Shown here: piece by piece, positions 8,539-18,291 of the stretch
How the letters are laid out: each line of letters starts with the position of its first letter
How positions within the stretch are numbered: position 1 is the first letter of the stretch
From: Clostridiales bacterium
GTDB lineage: Bacteria > Bacillota > Clostridia > Peptostreptococcales > Anaerovoracaceae
Length of the DNA stretch: 64,000 nt
Direction of reading: 5' to 3'
Assembly (NCBI GenBank): GCA_022773945.1
Contig: JALFNS010000008.1
Span: 1-64,000, forward strand
Notes under the pieces: generated by a model
Told to the model about the DNA's origin: nothing
Seen by the model: the letters and a program-made list of their open reading frames with translations, nothing else
The model's database searches: none
Position numbers and translations under genes: made by a program

Positions 8539-9405
8539 ATGGCAGAGTTACTTAAGGGAATGCCCGTGGCCAAGGCGCTTACGGAGAAGACAGGAGCAAA
8601 GGCCGCAGAGCTTAAAGAGAGGGGAATTATCCCCACCCTGGCAATAGTGAGAGTTGGAGAAAACCCTTCAGACGTTTCCTACGAGAAGGGGGCGCTGAAG
8701 AGAGCCGGGAAGACGGGCGTGGAGGTGAAGCGCATACTCCTGCCGGAGGATATCTCTCAGGAGGACCTTATAGCTGAAATAGTGAGAATCAATGAGGATG
8801 ACTCCGTTCACGGAGTCCTCCTCTTCAGACCGCTGCCTTCGCATATCGACGAGAAGGCTGTATGTGAGACTCTGGCTCCGGAAAAAGACATGGACGGAAT
8901 CACATCCGGCTCCATGGCGGGAGTGTTCATGGATGAGGACAGAGGCTACCCGCCATGCACGGCTGCAGCCTGCATGGCCATTCTTGACCATTACGGCATA
9001 GAGCTCAAAGGCCGGAAGGTGACGGTTATGGGAAGAAGCCTGGTAATAGGCAAGCCTGTAGCCATGATGGCCATGAGAAAACATGCCACGGTGACGGTAT
9101 GTCACAGCAGAACACGTCCGGAGGATTTCGCCGAAGCGGGCAGAAACGCAGACATAGTGATAGCCGCCCTGGGCAGAACCAGAATGGTCGGTCCGGATAA
9201 GCTGGGTGAGAATCAGGTGATACTGGATGTGGGAATCAACGTTGATGAAGAGGGGAATCTCTGCGGAGACGTGGATTTTGACGGGGCAGAACCTTCTGCC
9301 GCCGCCATCACACCTGTGCCCGGCGGAGTCGGCAGCGTTACAACGGCGATTCTCATGAAGCACCTTGTTGAAGCTGCCGCCGCAGCTGAGAAATCAAAGA
9401 ATTAA
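8539..9405 (+). CDS. folD: Bifunctional methylenetetrahydrofolate dehydrogenase/cyclohydrolase
   Basis: FolD oxidises methylene-THF to methenyl-THF with NAD(P) and hydrolyses that to 10-formyl-THF. The 288-residue protein shows the family landmarks: the catalytic Tyr-Lys spacing in SYEKGALKRA (about residue 48), FRPLPSHIDE, PEKDMDGI, PCTAAACMAIL, and the Rossmann loop VMGRSLVIGKP, ending with TPVPGGVGSVTTAIL. It is the last gene of the fhs-fchA-folD operon. Its stop codon overlaps by four bases the stop of the convergent Na/phosphate symporter gene, leaving no room for a terminator between them. Confidence 0.96.
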   Translation: MAELLKGMPVAKALTEKTGAKAAELKERGIIPTLAIVRVGENPSDVSYEKGALKRAGKTGVEVKRILLPEDISQEDLIAEIVRINEDDSVHGVLLFRPLPSHIDEKAVCETLAPEKDMDGITSGSMAGVFMDEDRGYPPCTAAACMAILDHYGIELKGRKVTVMGRSLVIGKPVAMMAMRKHATVTVCHSRTRPEDFAEAGRNADIVIAALGRTRMVGPDKLGENQVILDVGINVDEEGNLCGDVDFDGAEPSAAAITPVPGGVGSVTTAILMKHLVEAAAAAEKSKN

Positions 9406-11168
9406 CGGATCGGATTGAGATAGAGCTCTTCAAGCTCTTCGCGTATCTCGGCCATTTCCTCGGGAGTCATCTCCGTGAGAGGATCGGCATCGTGAGTGCT
9501 CAGCTCCTTGCTCTCTATTCTCTGAATGAGATGGGAGCTTACGTTAAAGCAGTGATCGGAGATACGTTCGATATCCGTAAGCATTTCAATAAAGGAAACA
9601 CCTCTTTCGACAGTGCATCGGCCGTCCTGCAGACGGTCGATGTGATTTTTTTTCATGGTATCAACCATATCGTCTATGACCTCCTCCAGAGTCTGAGCAC
9701 GGAGAGCCATAGGAATATCGTTTTCCTCGTATGCCTTCTGCGTGGTCATGAGGATGTTGTCTATAGCCTTCACCAGGAAGGACATTTCCCTCAGGCTGTC
9801 GCCCGAGTAGGATATACCGTCATTGTGGAGAAGCTGAGCCTCCTCCTTGAGATTGACAACGTGGTCTCCCACTCTCTCCAGATCGCCTACGGTGTGGAGA
9901 AATTCGGTGGCCAGAAGCCTCTGCTTGAAGGAGAGCGGTCTCTGAGTTATCTTGAGTATGTACTCGCCCAGAATCGTCTCCGATTTATCCACGAAGGACT
10001 CGTTTTCGTCAATATGCGCCACCACATTGTCGTCGTAGCGGTCTATTAATGTTGAAGCTTTGTTGAAGGAATCCCTGTCCGTAGTGAACATGAGACCGAT
10101 AACCTTGCGGCACTGCTCCAGTGCAACGTCCGGTCTGTCCAGGAAGATCGAGTCCAGAATAACCAGCTCCTCCTCCATCTTGTCTCTGCCCGGCTTGTCC
10201 TTGATTATGACCTTCGAAATCTTAATAAGAACGTTGACAAGGGGCAGGAAGAAAACTGCCACCAGCAGATTGAAGAGAGTGTGGAAGTTGGCTACGGTAC
10301 CGCGGCTTACGGGATCCTCCCAGAAGCTGAAACCGATAACTCCCTGATATATATATACGCCGATAAGGAAGAGGACGGAACCGAGAACGCACATGGTCAC
10401 GTCTATGGTTACGGCTCTCTTGGCATCCTTGTTGACGCCTATACTGGCAAGAAGCACGGTGACGCACTTGCCAAGATTGCAGCCTATGGTGATAGGTGCG
10501 GCCATGGCGAATGTTACGATGCCTGTTGAAGCGGTTGCCTGCAGAACTCCCACGGAAGCCGATGAGCTCTGGAGGAGAATGGTTACTGCCATTCCAGCGA
10601 AGACTCCCAGTATAGGGTTTTCGAATATGGTGAAAATCCTGGAGAATTCAGGACTCTCGGCCAGAGGAGCGAAGCTGGATTCCATGAGGGTCATTCCCAT
10701 GAAGAGAATACCCAGGCCCATGAAAATCTCCATCTTGTCCTTCAGGCTCTGCTTCTTGGTCATGAGTATTATGAATGCGCTGAGAGCGATGAGAATCGGT
10801 GCGAAGGAGGAAGGTTTCAGCATTGTGAGAATGAAACTGCCTCCGTCTATGTCACCCATTCTGAGGATCTGTGCAGTGACGGTCGTACCTATGTTGGCGC
10901 CCATGATAACGGGAACGCCCTGGGCCAGTTTCAGAATGCCCGCATTGAGGAAGCCCACCACCATGATGATAGTTGCGGCGGAACTCTGGATTACAGCCGT
11001 AACGCCGGCTCCGAGAATGATTCCTTTGGGCTTGCTGCTCGTAAGCCGCTCGAGGATTTTCTCCATTTTAGCCCCGGCGGCTCTCTCCAGAGCGTTTCCC
11101 ATAAGCTTCATACCGTAGAGAAACATTCCGATGCCGCCCAGCATAGTCAGTACAGATTCAACAGTCAC
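9402..11168 (-). CDS. Na/Pi cotransporter family protein with PhoU-like domain
   Basis: This membrane protein of 588 residues resembles the NptA/YjbB group that moves phosphate with sodium. The N-terminal half holds two inverted Na_Pi_cotrans repeats with the paired Gln-Ser-Ser motifs VIQSSAATIIM and LLQSSSASVGV, plus about eight to nine membrane spans. The C-terminal portion (about 345-560) is helical and PhoU-like and probably regulatory. Translation starts at GTG 11168, nine bases after AAGGAG on the minus strand. It is transcribed divergently from larB across a 96-base AT-rich gap and converges on folD. Whether it imports or exports phosphate is unclear. Confidence 0.88.
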   Translation of the reverse strand: MTVESVLTMLGGIGMFLYGMKLMGNALERAAGAKMEKILERLTSSKPKGIILGAGVTAVIQSSAATIIMVVGFLNAGILKLAQGVPVIMGANIGTTVTAQILRMGDIDGGSFILTMLKPSSFAPILIALSAFIILMTKKQSLKDKMEIFMGLGILFMGMTLMESSFAPLAESPEFSRIFTIFENPILGVFAGMAVTILLQSSSASVGVLQATASTGIVTFAMAAPITIGCNLGKCVTVLLASIGVNKDAKRAVTIDVTMCVLGSVLFLIGVYIYQGVIGFSFWEDPVSRGTVANFHTLFNLLVAVFFLPLVNVLIKISKVIIKDKPGRDKMEEELVILDSIFLDRPDVALEQCRKVIGLMFTTDRDSFNKASTLIDRYDDNVVAHIDENESFVDKSETILGEYILKITQRPLSFKQRLLATEFLHTVGDLERVGDHVVNLKEEAQLLHNDGISYSGDSLREMSFLVKAIDNILMTTQKAYEENDIPMALRAQTLEEVIDDMVDTMKKNHIDRLQDGRCTVERGVSFIEMLTDIERISDHCFNVSSHLIQRIESKELSTHDADPLTEMTPEEMAEIREELEELYLNPIR

Positions 11169-11231
11169 TTCATATCTCCTTAGCTTTGCTAAAATTTCTA
11201 CTTATATATTATATATTCAAAGGCCATAATA

Positions 11232-11240
11232 TGGTACTAT
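11232..11240 (+). promoter_or_regulatory. Extended -10 promoter of larB
   Basis: TGGTACTAT is a TGn-extended -10 element with no good -35 match 17 bases upstream. Transcription should start near 11247. AAAAGGAG then precedes the larB ATG. Confidence 0.5.
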
Positions 11241-11264
11241 ATTTTTATTAAAAAGGAGTTAACA

Positions 11265-12011
11265 ATGACTGATACACGAAAAATTCTCGAAGAGGTCAGG
11301 GACGGTAGGGTGAGCGTTGACGAGGCTCTGGTCAGGCTCAAGACTAAGCCCTTCGAAGACATAGGCTTCGCCAAGGTGGACATTCACAGAAGCATCCGCC
11401 AGGGTGCCGCTGAGGTGATTTACGGAGAGAGCAAAACCCCGGAGCAGATATGCAGCGTGGTTGAAACCCTCAAGGGTAACGGCTGTGACAGGGTGCTCAT
11501 AACCCGCATAGACGCAGAGAAAGCAGAGGAAGCGGGAAGGAGGCTGGGAACAGATTTCGAGTACTTCCCGGAAGCTCGCCTGGCAACGGTGGGAGAATTC
11601 CCGGAGCCCGACGGTAAGGGCACCGTTCTCGTGGTAACCGGAGGAACCAGCGATATACCCGTTGCCAGAGAGGCGGAGATAACTGCCCGCTTTCACGGCA
11701 ACAGGGTGGAGAGCATATACGATGTGGGAGTTGCGGGAATACACAGGCTTCTCTCATACAGCGACAAGATAATGGAGGCCACCGTAGTGGTGGCAGTGGC
11801 AGGTATGGAGGGAGCTCTGGCCAGCGTTCTCGGCGGACTGACGGACAGACCTGTAATAGCTGTACCTACGAGTGTGGGTTACGGAACCTCCTTCGGAGGA
11901 CTGACTGCACTTCTGTCCATGCTGAATTCCTGCGCCAGCGGCGTATCCGTGGTCAATATTGACAACGGTTTCGGAGCCGGCTATCTGGCGGGGATGATAA
12001 ACCACACCTGA
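11265..12011 (+). CDS. larB: Nickel pincer cofactor biosynthesis protein LarB
   Basis: LarB carboxylates and hydrolyses nicotinic acid adenine dinucleotide, the first step to the nickel-pincer nucleotide cofactor of lactate racemase and related enzymes. The 248-residue protein has a LarB-specific N-terminal part and a PurE-like domain with VVTGGTSDIPVAREAE, CAVAGMEGALASVLGG-type loops and PTSVGYG. The start ATG 11265 follows AAAAGGAG. A larC-like gene follows after 69 bases. larE and larA are not in the window, so the rest of the pathway and the client enzyme would have to lie elsewhere. Confidence 0.93.
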   Translation: MTDTRKILEEVRDGRVSVDEALVRLKTKPFEDIGFAKVDIHRSIRQGAAEVIYGESKTPEQICSVVETLKGNGCDRVLITRIDAEKAEEAGRRLGTDFEYFPEARLATVGEFPEPDGKGTVLVVTGGTSDIPVAREAEITARFHGNRVESIYDVGVAGIHRLLSYSDKIMEATVVVAVAGMEGALASVLGGLTDRPVIAVPTSVGYGTSFGGLTALLSMLNSCASGVSVVNIDNGFGAGYLAGMINHT

Positions 12012-12035
12012 AACACATAAAATCAGATAATTCCA

Positions 12036-12062
12036 AAAGACCTCCCATTTGAGGGGGATTTT
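12036..12062 (+). terminator. Possible weak terminator after larB
   Basis: AAAAGACCTCCC and GGGGGATTTT form an imperfect stem around a short loop, flanked by A and T runs, so it could end transcripts in either direction. The stem is short and has mismatches. Confidence 0.35.
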
Positions 12063-12063
12063 C

Positions 12064-12072
12064 TGTTATAAT
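12064..12072 (+). promoter_or_regulatory. Extended -10 promoter of larC
   Basis: TGTTATAAT is a perfect TGn-extended -10 box. The predicted start of transcription (about 12079) is only two bases before the larC ATG at 12081, and no ribosome-binding site is present, so the mRNA would be effectively leaderless. Confidence 0.6.
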
Positions 12073-12080
12073 CAATATGT

Positions 12081-12785
12081 ATGTCTATGAAAAAAATTTA
12101 TATTGACTGCACCGGCGGTGTCAGCGGTGACATGGTTGCCAGAGCTCTCACAGAGCTGGCCGCATGCGTATGCGGAGCAGAACCGGAGAAACCGGTTCTC
12201 CCGGCCTCCGGCCATGAGTATCATCACGATCATCATGACCACCGGCACGGACGCAGTTTTCAGGAAGTATTAAACTTAATAGACGGCGCGGAGAACGCCG
12301 GAGGCGAGGCTAAGGCCTTTGCGCGGGGAATCTACGAAGTGATAGCCGCGGCGGAGGCCAAGGTGCACGAGAGGACTCTCGAGACCGTCCACTTTCATGA
12401 GGTGGGCCGGGATGAAGCTGTGCTCAACGCGCTGACTACGGGAGCCGCGCTGGAGGCTATGGGATTCAGTGCCGGCGGCGAAGGGGAAATCCTTGTATCG
12501 CCGGTTTACGACGGCAGAGGCTGGGTGGACTGTGCCCACGGCAGAATTCCCGTACCCGTCCCGGCTGTGAGAGCCATGATGGACAGAAACGATTTCGAGT
12601 TCAGGACCGCAGAGGAGGTTGACACTGAGATGGTGACGCCTTCAGGACTGGCGGCTCTCATGGGAATCGGAGGCAGACCGGCAGGTCCTGAGGAGGATAT
12701 CCGGGAAAAGGCGGCCTGCGTTGCCACATGCGAAGGGAAGAGAAAAACAGGCAGAGACGGCCTGAAAGTATACTATACAGAATAA
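12081..12785 (+). CDS. larC: LarC N-terminal domain protein (LarC1-like, short)
   Basis: LarC inserts nickel into the pincer nucleotide. This 234-residue product matches the N-terminal LarC part: CTGGVSGDM at the start, a His-rich loop [14 protein letters not shown] suited to metal binding, [21 protein letters not shown] and [10 protein letters not shown]. Full LarC proteins are about 400 residues, and the C-terminal LarC2 domain is the part reported to bind CTP. Here the frame stops after KVYYTE, and valS starts 16 bases later, so no LarC2 coding sequence exists even in another frame. It may be a decayed or minimal LarC, or LarC2 may be encoded elsewhere. No ribosome site precedes the ATG; ATG 12087 is an alternative start. 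Confidence 0.75.
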   Translation: MSMKKIYIDCTGGVSGDMVARALTELAACVCGAEPEKPVLPASGHEYHHDHHDHRHGRSFQEVLNLIDGAENAGGEAKAFARGIYEVIAAAEAKVHERTLETVHFHEVGRDEAVLNALTTGAALEAMGFSAGGEGEILVSPVYDGRGWVDCAHGRIPVPVPAVRAMMDRNDFEFRTAEEVDTEMVTPSGLAALMGIGGRPAGPEEDIREKAACVATCEGKRKTGRDGLKVYYTE

Positions 12786-12801
12786 GGAGTGCAATACATC
12801 A

Positions 12802-15555
12802 ATGAAGAAAAATCTTGCCAAGACTTACAACCCTAAGGATTTTGAAGACAGAATATATGAGGCGTGGGAGGAGAGCGGCGCTTTCAGAGCCGAGGTCAAC
12901 CCGGACAAGAAGCCTTTTACCATAGTTATGCCGCCGCCGAACATTACGGGGCAGCTTCACATGGGTCACGCTCTGGACCAGACTCTCCAGGATGTTCTCA
13001 TCAGATACAAGAGGCTTCAGGGCTACAGTGCCCTCTGGGTGCCGGGCAGCGACCATGCCAGCATAGCCACGGAAGTCAAGGTGGTTGACAGAATCAGAGA
13101 GGAAGAGGGCAAGGAGAAGGAAGATCTGGGAAGAGAGGAATTCCTGAAGAGAGCCTGGGCCTGGAAGGAGGAATTCGGCGGCAAGATAACGAAGCAGTGC
13201 CGCAAGCTGGGTGACTCCTGCGACTGGAGCAGAGAGAGATTCACCATGGACGAGGGCTGCAGCAGAGCAGTCAGAGAGTTCTTCGTAAGCCTCTATGAGA
13301 AGGGCCTTATCTACAGAGGAAACAGACTGATTAACTGGTGTCCCGAGTGCGGAACGTCACTGAGCGATGCTGAGGTTGAACACGAGGACAAGCAGGGCTC
13401 CTACTGGTATTTCAGATACCCGTCGGCTGACGGAAGCCTGAAGGGACCTGACGGCGAGGACGGAATCGTAGTCGCCACATCAAGACCTGAGACCATGTTC
13501 GGAGACGTTGCCATCGCAGTTCACCCTGATGATGAGAGATATAAGGAATTCGTAGGGAAGAAGGTTATTCTGCCGCTGGTGGGCAGAGAGATACCTGTAA
13601 TCGCGGATCCTTATCCTGATCCGGAGAAGGGAACGGGAGCCGTTAAGATAACTCCGGCACATGACGAAAACGACTTCATGGTAGGACAGAGAAACAATCT
13701 GGAGAATCTCTGCTGCATCAACCCTGACGCCACCATGAACAGCATGGCGGGCAAGTATGAGGGCATGGACCGTTACGAGTGCAGGAAGGCATGGGTTGAG
13801 GATCTGAAGGAAGCGGGCTATCTCGTTAAGATTGAAGAGATGACGATTCCTGCAGGAACCTGCTACAGATGCCATACGGTAGTTGAGCCGATGCTTTCGG
13901 ATCAGTGGTTCGTGAAGATGGAGGAGCTGGCGGCACCTGCCATTGAAGCGGCGAAATCGGGACGCCTGCGCCACGTGCCTGACAGATTCGAGAAGACATA
14001 CCTCCACTGGCTAGAGGAGATCAGAGACTGGTGCATATCAAGACAGCTCTGGTGGGGACACAGAATCCCTGCATGGTACTGCGACGACTGCGGCGAAATC
14101 ACCGTATCCAGAGAGGATCCGGACTGCTGCAGCAAGTGCGGAAGCAAAAACATCAGGCAGGATGAGGACGTTCTGGACACATGGTTCTCATCGGCGCTGT
14201 GGCCTTTTTCCACACTGGGATGGCCGGACAAGACGGAGGATCTGGATTACTTCTATCCGACGGACGTTCTCGTTACAGGTTACGACATAATCTTCTTCTG
14301 GGTAGTAAGAATGGTATTCTCAGCATTGGAGACAACAGGCAAGGAGCCGTTCTCGGACGTATATATCCACGGCCTGGTTCGTGACGCTCAGGGCCGTAAG
14401 ATGAGCAAAAGCTTAGGCAACGGAATCGATCCTCTCGAGGTAATAGACAAGTACGGAGCAGACGCTCTCAGATTCATGCTCACCACGGGAATAACTCCGG
14501 GTAACGACATGAGATTCAAGGAAGACAGACTGGAGTCGGCGAGAAACTTCGCCAACAAGCTGTGGAACGCCTCCAGATTCGTGATAATGAATCTGCAGGA
14601 CGATGATGGCAACTTCCTTCCTATGGCAAAGTGCTGCGATACATGCTGCGGCATGGCATGCTGCAACGATATAGCACTGGCAGGCAACATCAGAGAAGAG
14701 GACAAGTGGATATTCAGCAGAGTCAATGAGGCGGCCGCGTATATGACAGAGGCCATGGACAGATACGATCTGGCACTTGCCGGACAGAGAGCCTACGACC
14801 TCATATGGAACGAGTTCTGCGACTGGTATATAGAGATAGTCAAAGAGAGACTCTACGGAGACGACGAGGAGGACAAGAAAATCGCCAGATACGTTCTTGT
14901 CAGAGCTCTCAAGGAGATGCTCACGCTTCTTCACCCGTTCATGCCGTTTATTACGGAGGAAATCTGGAGCTTCCTGCCTAAGGCGGAGCCGTCAGAGGAT
15001 AATCCGAACTGCTTCCTCATGAAGGAGAGCTGGCCGCAGTACAACGAAGCACTCACCTTCCCTGAGGAGAGCGGAATACTCACCACGGCCATGGATATCA
15101 TCAAGAGCATAAGAAACATCAGAGCCGAAGCGGATGCCGCACCGGGAAGGAAGCTCACGGCAGTTATCCTCATGTCACCGGGCAGAGAGGACAGAGTTCG
15201 CGCAGGCGAAAGATACATAAGAAAGCTGGCCAACATCACTGAGATAACCTTCACAACGGACAGAAGCCTGGTTCCTGAGGAGACCATGTCGGCCGTAATC
15301 GACGGAGCAGAGGTATACATTCCGCTGGACGATCTTATGGACTATGAGGCAGAGCTGGAGAGACTCCGCAAGGAAAAGAAGAAACTTGAAGGCGAAGTGA
15401 AGAGAGTTACAGGCAAGCTGAGTAACGAAGGCTTCCTGAGCAAGGCTCCGGAGAAGGTTGTTGAGGAAGAGAAGGCCAAGAAGGTCAAGTACGAGGAGAT
15501 GCTGGCCAAGGTGGTTGAGCGTCTCGACACAGTTGAGAAAAAGGTTGGAAAATAA
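12802..15555 (+). CDS. valS: Valine--tRNA ligase
   Basis: This class I aminoacyl-tRNA synthetase charges tRNA-Val. The 917-residue protein shows the HIGH-type motif in [10 protein letters not shown], the editing (CP1) domain with [23 protein letters not shown], the KMSKS loop in [10 protein letters not shown], the anticodon-binding domain, and a C-terminal coiled-coil arm (about 850-917). A Cys-rich segment, residues 611-621 ([11 protein letters not shown]), sits at the start of the anticodon-binding domain, which is unusual. AAGGAG lies 12 bases before the ATG. No T-box leader is present in the 16-base gap after larC. folC starts on the base after the stop codon. Confidence 0.96.
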   Translation: MKKNLAKTYNPKDFEDRIYEAWEESGAFRAEVNPDKKPFTIVMPPPNITGQLHMGHALDQTLQDVLIRYKRLQGYSALWVPGSDHASIATEVKVVDRIREEEGKEKEDLGREEFLKRAWAWKEEFGGKITKQCRKLGDSCDWSRERFTMDEGCSRAVREFFVSLYEKGLIYRGNRLINWCPECGTSLSDAEVEHEDKQGSYWYFRYPSADGSLKGPDGEDGIVVATSRPETMFGDVAIAVHPDDERYKEFVGKKVILPLVGREIPVIADPYPDPEKGTGAVKITPAHDENDFMVGQRNNLENLCCINPDATMNSMAGKYEGMDRYECRKAWVEDLKEAGYLVKIEEMTIPAGTCYRCHTVVEPMLSDQWFVKMEELAAPAIEAAKSGRLRHVPDRFEKTYLHWLEEIRDWCISRQLWWGHRIPAWYCDDCGEITVSREDPDCCSKCGSKNIRQDEDVLDTWFSSALWPFSTLGWPDKTEDLDYFYPTDVLVTGYDIIFFWVVRMVFSALETTGKEPFSDVYIHGLVRDAQGRKMSKSLGNGIDPLEVIDKYGADALRFMLTTGITPGNDMRFKEDRLESARNFANKLWNASRFVIMNLQDDDGNFLPMAKCCDTCCGMACCNDIALAGNIREEDKWIFSRVNEAAAYMTEAMDRYDLALAGQRAYDLIWNEFCDWYIEIVKERLYGDDEEDKKIARYVLVRALKEMLTLLHPFMPFITEEIWSFLPKAEPSEDNPNCFLMKESWPQYNEALTFPEESGILTTAMDIIKSIRNIRAEADAAPGRKLTAVILMSPGREDRVRAGERYIRKLANITEITFTTDRSLVPEETMSAVIDGAEVYIPLDDLMDYEAELERLRKEKKKLEGEVKRVTGKLSNEGFLSKAPEKVVEEEKAKKVKYEEMLAKVVERLDTVEKKVGK

Positions 15556-16908
15556 ATGACATCAGCAGTTGACAAGTTTCACGAGTTTGACAGGTTCGGC
15601 AGTGTGCTGGGCCTGGAGAGAGTGGGAGAGCTACTTTCCAGGCTGGGAAATCCCCACCTGACAATGAAATACATTCATGTGGCGGGAACCAACGGCAAGG
15701 GTTCCACCTGCAAATTCCTGGAGAAGGGTCTCGCTGCCTGCGGATACAAGGTGGGACTCTATACATCGCCGTATATCGAGAAGTTCAATGAGAGAATACA
15801 GTTCGACGGCGAGATGATTACCGACGAGGAGCTTGAAATCTACGGAGATCAGGCTCTGGCCAAGGCTAAGGAAATGGTGGATGACGGACTGACATCACCT
15901 ACGGAATTCGAAGTGGTTATGGCAACGGCCTTCCTCTATTTCAGAGCGAAGAAGCCGGATATAATAATCCTTGAAGCGGGTATGGGAGGCCTGGGTGATG
16001 CCACCAACATCATCCCTAAGCCTCTGGTGAGCGTGTTCACCAGTGTGGCCTACGATCACATGCATGTTCTTGGAAACACGCTGGAGGAGATTGCCGCCGA
16101 CAAGGCGGGAATAATCAAGCCGGGATGCCCGGTTGTATCCAATGTGGCGGAGCACGGACCTGCGGCGGTTATAGCCCGTAAGGCATACGCCATGGGAAGC
16201 CGTCTCTATGACGTTTCGAAGGTCAAGTACACGATTGACTGGGAGAACCCTTTCAATCAGCAGGTGAGCATGGAGCTGTGGGAAACCGACTACAGTGAAG
16301 TGGTTACATCCATGGTGGGACGTCATCAGGCGGAGAACTTGAAGACCGCCCTGGCAGTGCTGGAGCTTTTGCGGAAGAACAGAACAATCAGGGTGGAGAG
16401 AAGCGCTCTCTACAGGGGACTCAAGGAGGCAGTTCAGCCGGGAAGATTCGAGGTCCTCTCCGAAGGAACTCCGAATATAGTGATAGACGGTGCTCATAAC
16501 GATGCGGGAGCCGAAGCTCTGGCGAAGACCATGAAGGAATGTTATCCCGAGGCGAAAACCCTCATAGTTACCGGAATGGTGGAGAGAAAGGAAACGGTCA
16601 AGGTGATGAAGCACTTCCTGGAAATCGGCAGTGACTTTTTCATAACCAAGCCGGATTACGAGGACAGAGCCATGGCCACCGGGGAACTGGAGAAATGTCT
16701 GAGAGAAGCCGCGGAGGAATCCGGCCGGGAGCTGAACATAGTCGGCAGTAACGAGTCCGTATATGACTCGGTGAATGATGCACTGAAGACGGGCGAGGAT
16801 TATGACGTGGTACTCTTTGCAGGATCGCTCTACCTCATAGGCGCAGTGAGAAGCGTGATAAAAGGAAGGACGGATTACGACAGGGACAGAACTCTGAAGT
16901 ACAGCTGA
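15556..16908 (+). CDS. folC: Folylpolyglutamate synthase / dihydrofolate synthase
   Basis: FolC adds glutamate to dihydropteroate and folates, which keeps folate cofactors in the cell and tunes one-carbon enzymes such as those at 6.2-9.4 kb. The 450-residue Mur-ligase-type protein has the ATP loop GTNGKGST (44-51), TSPYIEKFNERI, and DGAHNDAGA for the C-terminal domain. The ATG is the triplet immediately following the valS stop codon, with AAGGTTGG upstream in valS, so translation is likely coupled. A valS-folC pairing is common in Firmicutes. Confidence 0.94.
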   Translation: MTSAVDKFHEFDRFGSVLGLERVGELLSRLGNPHLTMKYIHVAGTNGKGSTCKFLEKGLAACGYKVGLYTSPYIEKFNERIQFDGEMITDEELEIYGDQALAKAKEMVDDGLTSPTEFEVVMATAFLYFRAKKPDIIILEAGMGGLGDATNIIPKPLVSVFTSVAYDHMHVLGNTLEEIAADKAGIIKPGCPVVSNVAEHGPAAVIARKAYAMGSRLYDVSKVKYTIDWENPFNQQVSMELWETDYSEVVTSMVGRHQAENLKTALAVLELLRKNRTIRVERSALYRGLKEAVQPGRFEVLSEGTPNIVIDGAHNDAGAEALAKTMKECYPEAKTLIVTGMVERKETVKVMKHFLEIGSDFFITKPDYEDRAMATGELEKCLREAAEESGRELNIVGSNESVYDSVNDALKTGEDYDVVLFAGSLYLIGAVRSVIKGRTDYDRDRTLKYS

Positions 16909-16935
16909 GATTAAAGGAAACGGGAGGTATCGAGG

Positions 16936-17853
16936 ATGACGAAAAGAGCTAAAGGAAAGGTGCTGCTCTATTACAATGCCTACTCCGGGAGCGGTATATT
17001 CAAGAACAACCTGGATCACATTATTGAAAGGTGCCAGGAGAAGGGGTATCTGGTTACACCGGTAAGGGCGGCCAACGGAGTGATGATAGACAGAGCTCTG
17101 TCGGAGATTGACGAGTCGGAGTACAGCCGGATAATAGTTGCCGGAGGTGACGGCACAATCAACATATGCGTCAATTCCATGGTCAGATATGACATTCACC
17201 TGCCGCTGGGAATACTTCCGGCGGGAACTGCCAACGACTTTGCCTTCTATTTCGAGATACGTTCCGATATAGACCTGGCTCTCGATGTGGCTCTGGGTGA
17301 GAAGACCACCAAGGCGGACGTGGGAGTTGTCAACGGACAGTGCTTTATCAACGTGTGCGCCATGGGCGCCATGGTCGACGTGAGCCAGAAGACGGACCCG
17401 AATCTGAAGAACGCTCTGGGAACTCTGGCCTACTATCTCAAGGCGGCCACGGAGATACCGCAGATACATCCCATACCGATAAAGATTAAAACCACGGAAC
17501 AAGTTCTGGAGGAGAAGATATACTTCCTCACGGTTCTCAACGGCGAGAGTGCCGGAGGCTTCAGGAAGCTGAGCCCTAACGCCTCCATGCAGGACGGAAT
17601 GCTTGATGTGGTGGCTTTCAGGAAGATGCCGATAGTGGAATTCGGACCGCTTCTTTTCGAGGTTATTAACGGCAGACATCCTGAGAACAAGAACGTGCTC
17701 TACTTCCAGGCTGAGGATTTCGTCATAGAGTCGGAGGAGAATATAGCTACGGATACGGACGGAGAGAAAGGGCCTGATTTCCCTCTCCGGTTCAGCGTGC
17801 TGAAGAAGAGGCTGGATGTGTTCGTTTCAGAGGAGACATGGAATTATGACTGA
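16936..17853 (+). CDS. Diacylglycerol kinase-family lipid kinase
   Basis: This soluble lipid kinase of the DagK/YegS family phosphorylates diacylglycerol or a related lipid, typically recycling the diacylglycerol released when lipoteichoic acid is made. The 305 residues hold the nucleotide-binding motif VAGGDGTIN (about 70-78), PAGTANDFA (about 95-103) and LSPNASMQDGMLD near the C-terminus. A good ribosome site (GGGAGG) precedes the ATG. The GNAT gene downstream overlaps its last eight bases, so the two are translationally coupled. Undecaprenol kinase or sphingosine-kinase-like activity is possible but less likely. Confidence 0.85.
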   Translation: MTKRAKGKVLLYYNAYSGSGIFKNNLDHIIERCQEKGYLVTPVRAANGVMIDRALSEIDESEYSRIIVAGGDGTINICVNSMVRYDIHLPLGILPAGTANDFAFYFEIRSDIDLALDVALGEKTTKADVGVVNGQCFINVCAMGAMVDVSQKTDPNLKNALGTLAYYLKAATEIPQIHPIPIKIKTTEQVLEEKIYFLTVLNGESAGGFRKLSPNASMQDGMLDVVAFRKMPIVEFGPLLFEVINGRHPENKNVLYFQAEDFVIESEENIATDTDGEKGPDFPLRFSVLKKRLDVFVSEETWNYD

Positions 17854-18289
17854 GATAAGAATTGAAGAGACGACGGAATACGAGAAACTCGTACCCTTTT
17901 TTATAGAAAACGAGCTTGAATTCACCGAGGAGGATGCCGAAGAGGTGCCTACGGATATTCTTAAATGCTGGAAGGCTGAGGATGAAGGCAGACTCGTCGG
18001 CGGTTTCGTGCTGGCTAAGCGTGAAGGAGAGTTCATCTGCGACGGTATAGCCGTGGACGAGGAGTACAGGAAGCATGATCTGGGAAGCAGACTTCTGGAG
18101 AAGGGCCTTGAGGAGGTGCGCTCCGAAGGCGGCAGCAGGATGTATCTTGTGGCCAGAGCTCCGGGCTTCTTCGCTAAGCACGGCTTTAAGGAAGTTGCTA
18201 GAGAGGATGCGCCGAACTTCTTCGAGTGCTTCACATGCCCGCAGTACGGGAAGACATGTCATCCGCAGGTGATGAGGAAGGATTTCTGA
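17846..18289 (+). CDS. GNAT-family N-acetyltransferase
   Basis: The start ATG 17846 is preceded by AGAGGAGA, giving 147 residues; an ATG 30 bases upstream lies inside the lipid kinase gene. The product has a single GNAT fold, with the acetyl-CoA loop around EYRKHDLGSRLLE and a C-terminal segment ECFTCPQYGKTCHPQVM, a Cys/His-rich tail seen in a clostridial subgroup of these enzymes. The substrate is unknown; amino acids, small amines or protein N-termini are all possible. It overlaps the lipid kinase and is followed two bases later by a lysozyme gene. Confidence 0.75.
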   Translation: MTEIRIEETTEYEKLVPFFIENELEFTEEDAEEVPTDILKCWKAEDEGRLVGGFVLAKREGEFICDGIAVDEEYRKHDLGSRLLEKGLEEVRSEGGSRMYLVARAPGFFAKHGFKEVAREDAPNFFECFTCPQYGKTCHPQVMRKDF

Positions 18290-18291
18290 GA

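Noticed and set aside
12500..12801. Programmed frameshift in larC leading to a LarC2 domain
   Set aside because: No plus-strand frame continues past 12785 with LarC2-like sequence, and valS begins at 12802.
12786..12801. T-box leader before valS
   Set aside because: Only 16 bases separate larC and valS; thrS likewise has four bases upstream. There is no space for a T-box.
15895..17679. Long minus-strand frame opposite folC and the lipid kinase
   Set aside because: It is the complement of two well-supported genes; its composition (rich in His, Leu, Arg, Ser) and lack of motifs and ribosome site mark it as a shadow.
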